This document shows, in pieces, positions 1-8,757 of a stretch of DNA of 64,000 bases; position 1 is the stretch's first letter; each line of letters opens with the position of its first letter. The stretch comes from JBAYJC01 sp041665285. GTDB taxonomy: Bacteria; Patescibacteriota; Patescibacteriia; 2-12-FULL-60-25. The stretch spans positions 50,944 through 114,943 of the forward strand of contig JBAYJC010000004.1 of NCBI GenBank assembly GCA_041665285.1, written 5' to 3'. The position numbers were made by a program, and so were the translations under genes. The notes under the pieces were generated by a model. That model did no database searches, was not told where the DNA came from, and saw only the letters and a list, made by a program, of their open reading frames with translations.

Positions 1-351
1 TGGGATCACGCGATGAAAGATCGTGCCATTGTAAAAACCTTGCTTGACGAGATAGACAAAATTGGAAGCGGCGTTTGGCCCCTGGCTCGAATCAATCTGT
101 ACCACGATCTCACCAAGTGTTGTTTTGATGCGTACTTTTTTATTGACCTCTTCAGCAGGAAGCACTCCAGGAAACGCGAGAGAGTTCGATGGCATAATCG
201 TAGAAATTTGCGGTGAAGATTCAGGAATAGGCTGTACAGGCTTTGGAGTCGGCGTGGAAACGGGCGTAGCTGAGGCAGACGGGCCGCAACCCGCTCCGAG
301 GAGCGTCATGAGCGCAAGACCGCTCATGAGAAAAGAAACGTGATGAGACAT
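1..351 (-). CDS. Cyclophilin-type peptidyl-prolyl isomerase lipoprotein, partial
   Basis: The frame stays open through the left edge, so only the N-terminal part (about 117 codons) is present. From ATG at 351 there is a lipoprotein signal with lipobox LGAG-Cys22, a Pro/Thr-rich linker, then a cyclophilin start: VRIKTTLGEIVVQID followed by AASNFVYLVKQGFYNGTIFHRV. In cyclophilins this FHRV segment carries the active-site Arg. It would assist folding of exported proteins at the outer face of the membrane. In-frame ATGs also exist at 381, 384 and 390; the last two follow AAAAGGG and could be the real start, but the lipobox spacing fits 351 best. Confidence 0.8.
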   Translation of the reverse strand, partial: MSHHVSFLMSGLALMTLLGAGCGPSASATPVSTPTPKPVQPIPESSPQISTIMPSNSLAFPGVLPAEEVNKKVRIKTTLGEIVVQIDSSQGPNAASNFVYLVKQGFYNGTIFHRVIP

Positions 352-440
352 AAAGATAGCAAGAAAGAACAGTGCAACCATCATACACATCCCTTTTGCG
401 ATCGTCGAGAGTTACTCCCCTGACCGTCAGTACTTCCGCT

Positions 441-1406
441 CTAGATCAACGCCTGTCGGACGCTCGCGATCACGCGTGCTGGCTCGCGCCACGATGCAGG
501 AATACGAGCAAGATCAAATCGCACAGGATCAATTTCCTTTGAAAGATCCACACCTCGTTCATTACGCGCCTTGATGAGATACGCTCTGCTTTCAAGAGGT
601 AACCAGGCAGAATGCACCATGACAGCCTTGCCCTTCCCCTGCGCGACAAGCTCTTTTGCGACTGTCCTCGCGAGCCAAGCGCCGATATTCGTGGGATGAC
701 TCGCGTGCCTCCCTACGCCAGATGGAGAGGCCGGAAGCGCCGTGCCATATTGATCAAGCGCAGAGGTGACGCCAGAAGAACCAATGCGCATCGCGAGACC
801 TGCGGCGACTTCAGCGCCCGCGACATTCACGCGGACATCTACCTGCGCCAAGACACTCGTCAGACGCGTTTTGATATTTTCCCGCACGGTCGTCACATCC
901 ACAGACTCATTATGTTCTGCTCGCACAAGCACGAGCGGGTTTGGTCGATGATCTTCCACCATCACATCTACGTCCGACCCCAGCCAAAACCATTCCGGAT
1001 CTTGCGTACGCAACCGTTCCAGCTCGTCTGCGGCTCTTCGTGCCAATGCCGCAGACAAAGGGAGCATCTCCGGTGTTTCATCGGTCGCGTATCCAAACAC
1101 AGAGATCGGCTCGCGAGCGCCCACATCAGGTGCCCAGGCAGGCGCCATAGGCTCAAAGGCAATAAACGGCTCTATTCCATCGCTCGCACTATTCAACGCC
1201 ACCACGCGACGCACAACAGCAGAGACATCAAAATCCGCGGATGATTGCACTTCACCCGCCACAAACATTACGCCCTGCCCGCCTGTCACGCGCACATTGA
1301 TACGCGTCGCAGAATCGCGCTTGGCATATTCTTCCACAATCGACGCGGCCACGAGGTCACACAGCTGATCTGGATGCCCTGGCCCGCGCACACGAGCAAA
1401 CGCCAT
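441..1406 (-). CDS. Divergent S-adenosylmethionine synthetase (MetK) homologue, probably not a standard enzyme
   Basis: A 321-residue protein from ATG at 1406 (a TTG at 1490 would add 28 residues). It shows MetK landmarks in order: GHPDQLCD (10-17), the central FGYATDETPEMLP (104-116) and a DQYG segment (218-221) where MetK has DTYGG. MetK makes AdoMet from Met and ATP and is usually about 380 residues. Several catalytic positions look changed: the Lys of GHPDK is Gln14, the GGPxGDxGLTGRK loop reads RIGSSGVTSALD (207-218), and the GKDPSKVD loop is replaced around 229-243. His11 and Asp13 remain. Family membership is well supported by motifs; loss or change of activity is inferred from them. 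Confidence 0.72.
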   Translation of the reverse strand: MAFARVRGPGHPDQLCDLVAASIVEEYAKRDSATRINVRVTGGQGVMFVAGEVQSSADFDVSAVVRRVVALNSASDGIEPFIAFEPMAPAWAPDVGAREPISVFGYATDETPEMLPLSAALARRAADELERLRTQDPEWFWLGSDVDVMVEDHRPNPLVLVRAEHNESVDVTTVRENIKTRLTSVLAQVDVRVNVAGAEVAAGLAMRIGSSGVTSALDQYGTALPASPSGVGRHASHPTNIGAWLARTVAKELVAQGKGKAVMVHSAWLPLESRAYLIKARNERGVDLSKEIDPVRFDLARIPASWREPARVIASVRQALI

Positions 1407-1518
1407 ATCCGAAACGTTAGCGGCTAGGCACGCGACGAGCAAGAGAGCACCTCTTACGCGTTGACAGTCCGTAAAAATCCCTGTAAACAAAGGCTACCGT
1501 TACCACGAGGAGGCACCC

Positions 1519-2157
1519 ATGACCTGGCGAACAGCCTGTGGTCTCATCTCCTTTATTCTGTGCCTGTCATCCACGTTTTTCTACATTCGTGGCATGGTGC
1601 TCGGGCCCAATCGTCCCAATCGTGCAGGTTGGTGGATCTGGGCCTGTATCGGTCTCATTCTCCTGACGAGTAATTACGCAAACGGCGTCCGCGATGGCCT
1701 CTGGATGCCAGCCGCAGGTGCTCTGTGTGCCATTGTCACGGCCATATTCTCTCTCAAATACGGAGAACCCGGCTGGACGCGAGTAGACTCCTCTTGCGTG
1801 CTAGGCGCAGGCATCAGCATCCTCGTATGGGGTGTCACAGGATCTGCTCTGCTTGCGCTCATCTGCGCGTTGCTCGCGGACTTCATGGGACTCATTCCCA
1901 TGTTCAGTCATGCCTATCGTAAACCCGACGAAGAGGACAAACCCGCACGGGTTCTCGCCCTGCTCGCAGCGGTCTTCAACGTGATCGTCATCCAAAGCAC
2001 TGCCCTCAAGGACCTTGTCTATCCTCTCTACTTCTTCTTCGCTGACGCGGCTATTCTCGCCCTACTCATCTCCCCTGGGGCGCGCTCCTTGGTCTCTAGG
2101 GCAGGCGCGAAAATACTTCACCTCCACGAACGCCTCCAAACCCGCACGCCAACCTAG
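1519..2157 (+). CDS. Multi-pass membrane protein of unknown function
   Basis: A 212-residue protein with about six hydrophobic segments separated by short loops and a charged loop (residues 133-144, RKPDEEDKPAR). A strong Shine-Dalgarno, GAGGAGG, lies seven bases before ATG. It is divergent from the MetK-like gene and shares its short upstream region. The C-terminal 25 residues are hydrophilic. I do not recognise the family; a small transporter or sensor is possible but unsupported. Confidence 0.75.
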   Translation: MTWRTACGLISFILCLSSTFFYIRGMVLGPNRPNRAGWWIWACIGLILLTSNYANGVRDGLWMPAAGALCAIVTAIFSLKYGEPGWTRVDSSCVLGAGISILVWGVTGSALLALICALLADFMGLIPMFSHAYRKPDEEDKPARVLALLAAVFNVIVIQSTALKDLVYPLYFFFADAAILALLISPGARSLVSRAGAKILHLHERLQTRTPT

Positions 2158-2196
2158 CGTGTCTTTTTTTTGAACGATACACTTCTCCGTCTTTTG

Positions 2197-2562
2197 CTAT
2201 CTATCGTGATGAACCTTATCACTATTGATCATGCCAACCGCTTGTGAAACGCGCCGCCATCGTGCGGTAATTTCCGGCCTGTCCAAGTGCTCGATTTTTT
2301 TCATCTGCGCTCGAATGGGGGCAAGGGCTCGTCTCGCAGGTTCTCGGATGGGATGCGAAGGCGCATCTTTCGGTTTGAGGTCAACAATGGCAAAGAGCGC
2401 TTCCAACGAGTGTTCGGCTTCGAATTGATCGACGAGGCGAAAAAACTCAACAACATCCGGATCATGCTCGCTCGAAGCAGTACGAACAGCATCCAGCTTT
2501 GGTTCCTCTACCTGCGCAACTGCACCTGACCCTTCATGAGAACTTATTTTGTTTTCTATCAT
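2197..2562 (-). CDS. Hypothetical cytoplasmic protein, 121 aa
   Basis: A charged, soluble protein with no signal or membrane segment. The region from residue 35 to 115 is likely helical (EFFRLVDQFEAEHSLEALFAIVDL, then ARRALAPIRAQMKKIEHL). It begins at ATG 2562 without an evident Shine-Dalgarno. The genes on either side face different ways, so it may be monocistronic. No recognisable family. Confidence 0.55.
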   Translation of the reverse strand: MIENKISSHEGSGAVAQVEEPKLDAVRTASSEHDPDVVEFFRLVDQFEAEHSLEALFAIVDLKPKDAPSHPIREPARRALAPIRAQMKKIEHLDRPEITARWRRVSQAVGMINSDKVHHDR

Positions 2563-2690
2563 ACAAGCATCATGTTATCACAGCATTTTTCTCCTGTCGT
2601 CATGCAATGCGGTAGAGAAAGGCCACCCTTCAACTTGAAGGCTATAACAAATAATTGAAAGAGACCACATCGATTTCCGATACAGCGCTC

Positions 2691-4886
2691 CTACAAATCT
2701 TCTACTTCGCGAAGAAATGATCCTGGTTTTGGTTTTGCCTTCACGGGGTCAGGGACAGACTTCCAGGCAGAATGACTCGCGGGATTTGTCAGGCGACGCT
2801 CGCCAATGCCGTCCACTTCGACCGTAGGCTCTTCCCAGGAGGAATCGCCGCTATCGTCCCAATTCCATTGTTTCTTTTTTGGAGCAAATCCTCCGTGACC
2901 GTTTACACCAGCTTCGCGCAGTTCTACGCGCTCAAATAAACGCGGAGACAACTCCTCAAGAAACACACTGGGCGGACTAAACATGAGCGCGTCATAGCCC
3001 GTGGTCATGGGATAGGACAAAAATAATTGACGGCGAGCACGCGTGACCGCCACATAAAACAAGCGCCGCTCTTCTTCCAGACCACCTTCTTCCCCCATGG
3101 CACGCTTGTTGGGAAACGCATTGTCTGCAAGATGAATCACAAACACTGTGTCCCATTCCAATCCTTTTGCCTGATGGATCGTGGAGAGCACCATGCGTTC
3201 ATCATCGCCTTTTGCCGCGCGTTCTCGTCCTGCAATCACCTCATCGTACAACGCGATATCCGCAAGAAAACTTCCCACGTCCTGATACGTTTCTGCAAAC
3301 GAAGCGAGCTGTTCCAAATCTTCCACACGCTCACGCCAGTTTGGATACTCACGCTCCAAGTAATCCTGATACGAAGATTCCATCACCCCACGGATCATGG
3401 GTCCTGGGACACTCCCACGTTCATTCATGCGTTGTGCGATCCCTACGAACTCTTTCCAACCCACCATGGCACGGCCGCTCATGCGTAGCGACGTATCTGC
3501 AACGAGCACCTGATCGAATTTTTCCGCACGCTTCAATTCTCGCGTGAGCACAGATGCCGTTGTCGCGCCGATACCCTGCTGGAGGTTCAGCACGCGTAGC
3601 CAGGCGATCTCATCTTTTGGATTGTGTGCAACGCGCAAAAACGCCACGATATCTTTGATATGCGCCCGCTCAAAAAACTTTTGCCCACCGCGATATTCAT
3701 ACGGCACATCGCGTTTCATGAGCTCGAATTCCAATTGCTGAGAATGCGCACTCGAACGAAACAGCACCGCCATATTTCGCAGAGCAACTCCTTCGCTTCG
3801 TAATAATAAAATCTGCTCTGCCACATACCGCGCTTCCTGTGAAGCAGAGGCGCATGGAATGAGCTTTGGCTTGTCGCCATGATTGACCACGGCAACCAAA
3901 TCTTTTTGAAATTGATCGACGTTGTGTGATAACGAATTATTCGCCACTTCCAAAATCTCCGGTGTAGAACGATAGTTCGTGAGCAGCTTGAACACTTTTA
4001 CCTCTGGCCATTGTTTTGGAAATGCGAGGATATTTTTCACATCTGCGCCACGGAACGCATAGATGGACTGCGCATCATCGCCCACGACAACCACATTATG
4101 ATGGGCACGTCCAAACCCGCTGACCATGCGCGCTTGTACGGTGTTGGTGTCTTGATATTCATCCACGAGTACATAGCGAAAACGCTCACTGATCGACGCA
4201 CCATATTGAGGGTCATCGAGTAACCGCGCCATGTGCGAAAGCAAATCATCAAAATCCATGACATTCGCCGCCTTCTTTCGTTCCTGATATTGACGAGCAA
4301 CCTCTTCGATATCTTTGACGAAGTTCGCAAAGTGCGGATGTTTTGCGTCCAGCGTTTCCTGAATCGTGTGCTGAACATTGCGGCTATACGAGATGATCGA
4401 ACCCGTCACGCGCGGCGAAGGAAATCTCTGCGCCTTTGGATCAATCTTCAAATCCTTCATCACGGCTTTGACGAGATCCTCTGCGTCGTCCGCGTCTAAG
4501 ATAGAAAAATTCGGTTGATAGCCGAGCGGCTCGGCAAACGCGCGGAGAATGCGGCTTGCCGTGGCATGAAATGTTCCGCCCCAAATGCCACGCGCTTCTG
4601 CACCCAAAAGAGACTCCACGCGCGCCAGCATTTCACGAGCGGCCTTATTCGTGAATGTGAGTAATAAAATAGAGGATGGATCCACGCCTTGCTCCAGCAG
4701 ATACGCAACGCGATAGGTCAGCGTGCGCGTTTTGCCAGAACCAGCACCCGCAAGCACAAGACAAGGGCCATCGCCATGCAAAACCACATCCAGCTGTTCC
4801 TGGTTTAATTCCTTGGCATAGTCGATTTTTCTGGTCGGTGCAGAAGGCGCGTCACGTAGGACAAAGGTGGACATGCGACCCAGCAT
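2691..4886 (-). CDS. uvrD: UvrD/PcrA-type superfamily 1 DNA helicase
   Basis: An ATP-dependent 3'-5' DNA helicase of the UvrD/PcrA/Rep family, used in excision repair and in clearing replication blocks. Visible motifs in order: Walker A AGAGSGKT (near residue 50), TFTNKAAREM (Ia), VDEYQDTN (II, Walker B), GDDAQSIYAFRGA (III), NYRSTPEIL (IV), STIHQAKGLEWD (V) and VAVTRARRQL (VI). At 731 residues it has the usual length. The C-terminal tail after motif VI is acidic and Trp-rich (KKKQWNWDDSGDSSWEE), where PcrA carries its RNA polymerase-binding tail. ATG codons at 4886 and 4874 are both possible starts. Confidence 0.96.
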   Translation of the reverse strand: MLGRMSTFVLRDAPSAPTRKIDYAKELNQEQLDVVLHGDGPCLVLAGAGSGKTRTLTYRVAYLLEQGVDPSSILLLTFTNKAAREMLARVESLLGAEARGIWGGTFHATASRILRAFAEPLGYQPNFSILDADDAEDLVKAVMKDLKIDPKAQRFPSPRVTGSIISYSRNVQHTIQETLDAKHPHFANFVKDIEEVARQYQERKKAANVMDFDDLLSHMARLLDDPQYGASISERFRYVLVDEYQDTNTVQARMVSGFGRAHHNVVVVGDDAQSIYAFRGADVKNILAFPKQWPEVKVFKLLTNYRSTPEILEVANNSLSHNVDQFQKDLVAVVNHGDKPKLIPCASASQEARYVAEQILLLRSEGVALRNMAVLFRSSAHSQQLEFELMKRDVPYEYRGGQKFFERAHIKDIVAFLRVAHNPKDEIAWLRVLNLQQGIGATTASVLTRELKRAEKFDQVLVADTSLRMSGRAMVGWKEFVGIAQRMNERGSVPGPMIRGVMESSYQDYLEREYPNWRERVEDLEQLASFAETYQDVGSFLADIALYDEVIAGRERAAKGDDERMVLSTIHQAKGLEWDTVFVIHLADNAFPNKRAMGEEGGLEEERRLFYVAVTRARRQLFLSYPMTTGYDALMFSPPSVFLEELSPRLFERVELREAGVNGHGGFAPKKKQWNWDDSGDSSWEEPTVEVDGIGERRLTNPASHSAWKSVPDPVKAKPKPGSFLREVEDL

Positions 4887-4920
4887 AACGGCCCGAGCAA
4901 AAATTGTCGAAAATAAAGCG

Positions 4921-4948
4921 CCGCCCGTGATAAGAATCTCACGGGCGG
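4921..4948 (-). terminator. Intrinsic terminator of the 5005-5526 gene
   Basis: Ten-base-pair perfect hairpin CCGCCCGTGA / TCACGGGCGG with an 8-nt loop, followed on the minus strand by GCTTTATTTTCG. It separates the orphan gene from uvrD. Confidence 0.85.
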
Positions 4949-5004
4949 CCGCCCCCTACGAACCGGACATGTATCACCTCCGTGGGCAAGAGGTTTGAAC
5001 ATCG

Positions 5005-5526
5005 CTAGAGCGACTCGAGAACGCGAGCGTAGCGCTTCTCGGTCGCTTGTATTTCTCGTTGTGCACGACCTGTGCGGATGCGACGGCGGGCCTCACGCAA
5101 GAGCTCGAGCGCGTCAGAGGATAGCTCCGCGCCCTGGTCCAGTCCGCGGTGGATGACTACGGAGAGGCGCTTCCCCTCAGGGATAAGGCGTTGGTCCTGA
5201 AAGCGCATGACCACGTACTCGAGATCTCGTAGACCTCTAGACGTGAGCGCTCGACCAACGGGATCGAAGAGATGCCGTAAGGCGCGCTCCATGTTTCCGT
5301 CGTTCAGAAAGGCGTAGCTGGCGGTCTCGTCAGCGGTCTGCAGGGATCGGATCAGCTCGGCTTCGATACAGCCACGCACCATGACGAGGACCTCGCGCGG
5401 GATCATCCCGCAGGGGATCCGATCGCCATCCACATCCCTTCTCTCGCCGTGGCACGTCTCGCCTCCTCCGCTACAACCGTCACTTGCACCGCAGACAACC
5501 ACTTCCGTGACGCCGTCGCTCAACAT
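5005..5526 (-). CDS. GC-rich orphan protein, 173 aa, with Cys-rich N-terminus
   Basis: Unknown function. The first 40 residues contain five Cys and many Gly (CGASDGCSGGGETC), while residues 40-173 are charged and helical, ending in a basic stretch (REARRRIRTGRAQREIQ). The ATG at 5526 follows an excellent AAGGAGG, and a TTGACA promoter with TGC-extended -10 lies upstream (5555-5583). A strong terminator follows, so it is a self-contained transcription unit between mltG and uvrD. It belongs by base composition to the GC-rich gene set of this window. Confidence 0.7.
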   Translation of the reverse strand: MLSDGVTEVVVCGASDGCSGGGETCHGERRDVDGDRIPCGMIPREVLVMVRGCIEAELIRSLQTADETASYAFLNDGNMERALRHLFDPVGRALTSRGLRDLEYVVMRFQDQRLIPEGKRLSVVIHRGLDQGAELSSDALELLREARRRIRTGRAQREIQATEKRYARVLESL

Positions 5527-5554
5527 GGCGTTCCTCCTTAGCAGGGAACGTGAT

Positions 5555-5583
5555 ATCTAAGCAAAGATTTTAGATCCTGTCAA
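5555..5583 (-). promoter_or_regulatory. Sigma70-type promoter for the 5005-5526 gene
   Basis: TTGACA (5583-5578), 17 bp, TTAGAT (5560-5555) preceded by TGC. The -35 overlaps the stop region of mltG. Confidence 0.75.
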
Positions 5584-6623
5584 TACCCTGCCTTCAGGCG
5601 ATTTTGCTTGTGCCCCTCAAAAGTGGCGGCGTAGAGCACTTTTCCTTGGGAATCTGTCAAAAAATAGCGGTAGCTTGAGGCTGTTGGATGGAGTACTGCC
5701 TGGATCGAACCTTCGCTCGGGTTGCAAATAGGGCTCGGCGGAAGGCCTCGATATTTATACGAATTGTAGGGCGAATCCACGGCTAAATCCTCGTTCGTAG
5801 CTTGGGCGCGACCTCCACGGGTGACGTAATTCAACGTCGCATCGCTCTGCAAAGCCATCCCTTCCCGCAAACGCCGAAGGAAGATGCCGGCCACGATTTT
5901 ACGATCTTCGTCCTTGCGGACCTCTTTTTCCACGATGGACGCGAGCGTGACAACCTCATCCAATGTTTTCAATGGCATGCTTGCCTTAGTCACCTCAACA
6001 CCCGCCATTCTCCGCTGAAACTCTGCAAGCTGTTTACGAATCAAACCCTCTGGAAGCAAGTCATCCCACACACGATAGGTTTCCGGAAACAGATAACCAT
6101 CCAACGAGCGATTAAACGGCAGTGCCTGCAAAAAAGAAAACTCACTTCGCAACTGCGCATCAAAAGGCGCACGATTTTGTGAGCGGCCCGTGATCCGTTC
6201 TATTTCAGCAGGAGTAATGCGTTTCTCTGTACCTAAGTAGGCAATTTCATCATCTAATGACCACCCTTCTATCACGAGAAGCTCACTCTCCTGACGACCA
6301 GGTCCACGACGGAAAAGTTGTGTCAGTTGACGGTAGTTCATGCCGGTACGCAACCCATACGTATTGGGAAATGGATTTGTGCCCCCAGGATACACCATGG
6401 CAAAGAGACGATACTCAAAAGCAGAAGGAATAATATTTTTTTCCGCGAGCGTCACGGCTACTTCTGCCAGAGAGGCGCCCTCGCGAATCTCCATCATGAT
6501 TTTCTGACCAGCTTGAGGAGCTGCCAGAAAAGCGCGGTACAAAAATCGTCCTCCGATAAAACCACCCACGCCAATACAGAGCGCCGCAATCGTGAGAAAA
6601 AGGAGTGTGCGTGAGCGAATCAT
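5580..6623 (-). CDS. mltG: Endolytic murein transglycosylase MltG
   Basis: An inner-membrane lytic transglycosylase that cuts nascent peptidoglycan strands and limits their length. A single membrane anchor lies at residues 7-27, followed by a LysM-like/YceG N-terminal region (IREGASLAEVAVTLAEKNII) and the YceG catalytic domain with VVTLASIVEKEV, where the first Glu is the family's catalytic residue, and LQSDATLNYV and DSPYNSYKYRGLPPSPICNP. Length 347 is typical. Only three bases separate it from the PAP2 gene upstream, so the two are probably co-transcribed, linking wall synthesis with lipid carrier recycling. Confidence 0.95.
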   Translation of the reverse strand: MIRSRTLLFLTIAALCIGVGGFIGGRFLYRAFLAAPQAGQKIMMEIREGASLAEVAVTLAEKNIIPSAFEYRLFAMVYPGGTNPFPNTYGLRTGMNYRQLTQLFRRGPGRQESELLVIEGWSLDDEIAYLGTEKRITPAEIERITGRSQNRAPFDAQLRSEFSFLQALPFNRSLDGYLFPETYRVWDDLLPEGLIRKQLAEFQRRMAGVEVTKASMPLKTLDEVVTLASIVEKEVRKDEDRKIVAGIFLRRLREGMALQSDATLNYVTRGGRAQATNEDLAVDSPYNSYKYRGLPPSPICNPSEGSIQAVLHPTASSYRYFLTDSQGKVLYAATFEGHKQNRLKAGY

Positions 6624-6626
6624 AGT

Positions 6627-7175
6627 TCAATGGACAAGCGGCTTTTTCTCCCAACGCAACCATACCCGATACGCCGCGCGGACGAGCAACGCAGAACACA
6701 TCCCAAGCAAAGCCCCCGCCAGAACATCCGTAGGATAATGTACGCCTACCGCCATGCGCCCAAAACCCACAAGGCCCGCCATGATAAACGCTACGACACC
6801 TAATCGAGGGCGTGCAAGCGCCAAAGACATGGCGATCGCAAAAGCGATTGTTGTATGTGAGGAAGGAAAGGAATGCACGCTATAAGGTGGTGGAATCAAT
6901 GCCGTTATTCCTTCCACCACACGGAATGGCCGCACGCGCGTGACCAAACGCCCGATGATCATCGAGCAAGAAAAGCCCACCAAACAAGACCATGCGACCT
7001 CATAAGCCATACGCCGAGCACCGCTGGCTTTTTTGAAGAGACCTGCCACTGCCACGAACGGCACGAAGAAAAAAATCAACCAACGCGCCAAAATAATAGC
7101 GAGAACACGCATGCCTGGCGTCAAGAACCAGGACTGTATTTCTCGGAGAATGGCAACGTCATTCATAGACGTCAT
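6627..7175 (-). CDS. PAP2-family membrane phosphatase
   Basis: A 182-residue membrane protein with five to six hydrophobic helices and the PAP2 signature: RVRPF (motif 1, without the usual upstream Lys), FPSSHTT (motif 2) and GRMAVGVHYPTDV (motif 3 with its His and Asp). Family members dephosphorylate undecaprenyl diphosphate or lipid phosphates on the outer membrane face. Its place next to mltG suggests a role in recycling the peptidoglycan or glycan lipid carrier. The start overlaps the end region of gpmI upstream, consistent with translational coupling. Confidence 0.85.
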   Translation of the reverse strand: MTSMNDVAILREIQSWFLTPGMRVLAIILARWLIFFFVPFVAVAGLFKKASGARRMAYEVAWSCLVGFSCSMIIGRLVTRVRPFRVVEGITALIPPPYSVHSFPSSHTTIAFAIAMSLALARPRLGVVAFIMAGLVGFGRMAVGVHYPTDVLAGALLGMCSALLVRAAYRVWLRWEKKPLVH

Positions 7176-7176
7176 G

Positions 7177-8751
7177 CTAAATCAATGAACGCCCCGTCAT
7201 GTCTGGCGCAGGCGGAATATCCAGCAGTTGGCAGACGGTCGGGGCTGTATCTGCAAGCATTCCAATGGGAGGCGTGAGGGACAAGTCACCGCCAATCACA
7301 TCACCAGATGGCGCCTTATGGCCTTCCAACTCTTTTGCCACAATAATAAATGGCACAGGATTTGTTGAATGCTCCTTGTCCATCTCTCCGGTGACCAGGT
7401 TTTTGACCTCTTCCGCATTGCCGTGATCCGCCGTAATAACCACTGCTCCACCGACAGCAAGTGCCGCGTCCACAATCTGTCCAAGTGCTTTGTCCACAGC
7501 CTCATTTGCTTTGATCGTGGCCTCGTGATTCCCCGTATGACCAACCATATCCGGATTCGCAAAATTCAACGCGATAAAATCATAAGTCCCAGCCCCAATC
7601 TCTTTGACCACGCGCTCTGAAATCTGAAATGCTGACATTTCTGGTTGCTGATCGTAACTCGACACGCGAGGCGACGGAATAATCGCCCGGTCCTCGCCGG
7701 GAAACTCATCCTCACGCATACCGTTCAAGAAAAAGGTGACGTGTGCGTACTTCTCCGTCTCAGCGATATGAAGTTGCTTCAGCCCGGCATCTGACACAAG
7801 GCGCGCAAGGCAATACTCAATCAATATCGAAGGATAGGCCACCTCAACCGGCAAATCCTTTTCAAACTCTGTAAATGTCACAAACAACAGATCCTGGATG
7901 TACGCGCGTTCAAATTTTGTAAAACTTGGCACCGTAAACGCTTTGGTTATTTGACGCGCGCGGTCTGAACGGAAATTGAAGAAAATCACAGCATCCGTAG
8001 ACTGAACCGTTGCAAGAGGCTTACCGTCTTTTACGATCACCGTTGGAACAATCTGCTCATCGTACACCCCTTTTGCATAGGATGCCTCGATCGCTGTTTT
8101 TGCATTTTCTGCGACCTCTCCTTTACCCAATGCAATAGCCTCATACGCTTTTTGCACGCGGTCCCATCTATTATCACGATCCATGGCATAAAAACGCCCA
8201 GCAAGAGAGGCGACAGCCCCCACACCCAGCTCAGCCATTTTTGCTTCCAGTTCCGCGATAAAATTCACACCAGAATTGTAGATAGCATCGCGACCATCAA
8301 GAAACGCATGCACCACAACACGACGGCATTGCTGACGCTTACACAGCTCCAAGAGCGCATAGCAATGCTCTTGCGTCGCATGAATCCCACCAGGCGATAC
8401 CAGGCCCATGAGATGAAGCGTGCCATTGGTTTCCTTCACGCGATTAATGGCTTTCAAAAAAACAGGATTGGCAAAAAACTCCTCTGACTCAATCGAAAGA
8501 TTGATACGAGGCAGGTTTTGGTAGAGCACGCGGCCTGCGCCAATCGTCAAATGCCCTACCTCAGAGTTCCCCATTTCTCCCCAAGAAAGGCCTACAGCCA
8601 TACCTGAAGCCTGTACGGTCATGGCAGGATAAGATTCAATCAGCCGCCGCATGACCGGCATGTTTGCATCTGCCACGGCATTGCCTTCTGCGGGCGGAGC
8701 CACGCCAAACCCATCTAAAATCGCAAGCACTACAGGTTTCAAACGAGGCAT
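7177..8751 (-). CDS. gpmI: 2,3-bisphosphoglycerate-independent phosphoglycerate mutase
   Basis: Interconverts 3- and 2-phosphoglycerate in glycolysis with two Mn ions and a phosphoserine intermediate. Metal and active-site motifs of the alkaline phosphatase superfamily are present: ILDGFG (Asp13), MGNSEVGH (Ser63), LDGRD, AGRFYAMDRD, FNFRSDRARQ, NFANPDMVGHTG and TADHGNAE with EHSTNPVPF. Length 524 is slightly above the usual 510. A second gpmI-like gene lies six bases upstream in the same orientation. Confidence 0.96.
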   Translation of the reverse strand: MPRLKPVVLAILDGFGVAPPAEGNAVADANMPVMRRLIESYPAMTVQASGMAVGLSWGEMGNSEVGHLTIGAGRVLYQNLPRINLSIESEEFFANPVFLKAINRVKETNGTLHLMGLVSPGGIHATQEHCYALLELCKRQQCRRVVVHAFLDGRDAIYNSGVNFIAELEAKMAELGVGAVASLAGRFYAMDRDNRWDRVQKAYEAIALGKGEVAENAKTAIEASYAKGVYDEQIVPTVIVKDGKPLATVQSTDAVIFFNFRSDRARQITKAFTVPSFTKFERAYIQDLLFVTFTEFEKDLPVEVAYPSILIEYCLARLVSDAGLKQLHIAETEKYAHVTFFLNGMREDEFPGEDRAIIPSPRVSSYDQQPEMSAFQISERVVKEIGAGTYDFIALNFANPDMVGHTGNHEATIKANEAVDKALGQIVDAALAVGGAVVITADHGNAEEVKNLVTGEMDKEHSTNPVPFIIVAKELEGHKAPSGDVIGGDLSLTPPIGMLADTAPTVCQLLDIPPAPDMTGRSLI

Positions 8752-8757
8752 AGGAGA

